Shown in pieces: positions 63,666 to 64,000 of a DNA stretch of 64,000 nucleotides. The notes beneath the pieces are model-generated. The model was given only the letters and a program-made list of their open reading frames with translations, did no database searches and was not told where the DNA came from. The translations under genes were made by a program, and so were the position numbers. The stretch comes from Roseiarcus sp963779095 (lineage in GTDB: Bacteria; Pseudomonadota; Alphaproteobacteria; Rhizobiales; Beijerinckiaceae). The DNA is taken from the NCBI GenBank assembly GCA_963779095.1, contig CAVZWU010000011.1, forward strand, positions 372,001-436,000, written 5' to 3'. How positions within the stretch are numbered: the first letter of the stretch is position 1; each line of letters starts with the position of its first letter.

Positions 63666-64000
63666 CTATCGATCGCTCTCGATCAGCTTTTCAAGCTCTT
63701 TCCGAGAGCGCTCGATATGTTTGTGCATCAGGTCGGCGGCGGCATTGCGATTGCGCGCCTCAATGGCCGCGACGATCGCCTCATGCTCCTCAAGCGCTGG
63801 CCCGGCGTCGACAATCCCGTGGTGCAGATAGAGCTGCGCAAGCCGTTGATGGCTGCGCAACCGGTGGATCGCCTCGAACAGAAAGCGGTTGCCCGAGGCT
63901 CGCGCGATGATGTCGTGGAAGGCTGCGTTGCCGGCGGTGAACTGGGCGAATTGCGCGTAGACGGAGCCGATCGGCGCGACGTGCAAGGCTCGTTCGGCGG
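63666..64000 (-). CDS. GntR/FCD-family regulator, 3' part
   Basis: The last 106 or so residues of a FadR-type regulator: FTAGNAAFHDIIARASGNRF, LFEAIHRLRSHQRLAQLYLH, EEHEAIVAAIEARNRNAAAD and MHKHIERSRKELEKL. These are the helices of the FCD ligand-binding domain, including the metal-binding His residues in AFHDII, EEHEAI and KHIERS. The DNA-binding domain lies outside the window. It precedes the CUT2-lactonase operon and probably controls it, possibly with a sugar acid as ligand. Confidence 0.9.
   Translation of the reverse strand, partial: AERALHVAPIGSVYAQFAQFTAGNAAFHDIIARASGNRFLFEAIHRLRSHQRLAQLYLHHGIVDAGPALEEHEAIVAAIEARNRNAAADLMHKHIERSRKELEKLIESDR

Noticed and set aside
1..64000. CRISPR arrays, tRNA or rRNA genes
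   Set aside because: No regularly spaced direct repeats and no tRNA-like T-loop or ribosomal signature were noticed on either strand. The reading was by eye, so a single tRNA could be missed.

Overview
The window is high-GC DNA from a bacterium that is most likely an alphaproteobacterium of the Hyphomicrobiales (methylotroph, rhizobium or phototroph relatives). The evidence is a form IC RuBisCO operon with CbbX and a divergent CbbR, many CUT1/CUT2 sugar transporters of rhizobial type, a SorC regulator resembling EryD, and a REP-like palindrome of the kind found in Bradyrhizobium and its relatives. The genus cannot be fixed from the sequence alone.

Bases 1-7.7 kb are a graveyard of mobile DNA. 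A degenerate serine recombinase tail and a ParB-like fragment are followed by a phage terminase large-subunit gene cut in two by a 2.5 kb IS91-like element that carries an HUH transposase and a tyrosine recombinase. The terminase 3' part runs into an IS66 remnant. An intact IS3-family element (1387 bp, recognisable inverted repeats) separates that remnant from a truncated IS630 element. A small MITE-like inverted repeat closes the block.

Bases 8-48 kb hold carbohydrate and polyol catabolism in long directons. (A) 14.6 to 8.1 kb, minus: CUT1 binding protein, two permeases, M42 peptidase-like protein and a broken FGGY kinase, with no ATPase. (B) 15.0-21.4 kb, plus: FrcBCA-like CUT2 transporter, phosphotriesterase-like lactonase, PfkB kinase, BtpA/SgcQ protein and TenA-like protein. 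(C) 35.8 to 21.8 kb, minus: a 12-gene directon of SorC regulator, five-gene polyol-type ABC transporter with two ATPases, FGGY kinase, 2-hydroxyacid dehydrogenase, GlpD/EryB-like dehydrogenase, class II aldolase, second FGGY kinase and HAD phosphatase; a FucA-like aldolase diverges from it. (D) 42.8 to 36.6 kb, minus: CUT1 transporter with xylitol-type dehydrogenase, ATPase and AraC regulator. (E) LacI regulator, then 44.2-48.6 kb plus: CUT2 transporter and metallo-beta-lactamase-fold hydrolase. An aldo/keto reductase and a Gfo/Idh/MocA oxidoreductase follow.

Bases 51.5-57.5 kb carry the Calvin cycle genes cbbF-P-L-S-X with divergent cbbR. A stand-alone ScoMcrA-like N-terminal domain protein follows. 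Bases 58-64 kb hold a sixth sugar transporter (CUT2 with two permeases), an amidohydrolase-type lactonase and the end of a GntR/FCD regulator.

About 15 otherwise well-conserved genes between 8 and 40 kb, and cbbF, are split by one or more single-base frameshifts without other damage. Assembly indels are the likeliest cause, although real decay cannot be excluded, especially for the FGGY kinase at 8.1-9.6 kb.
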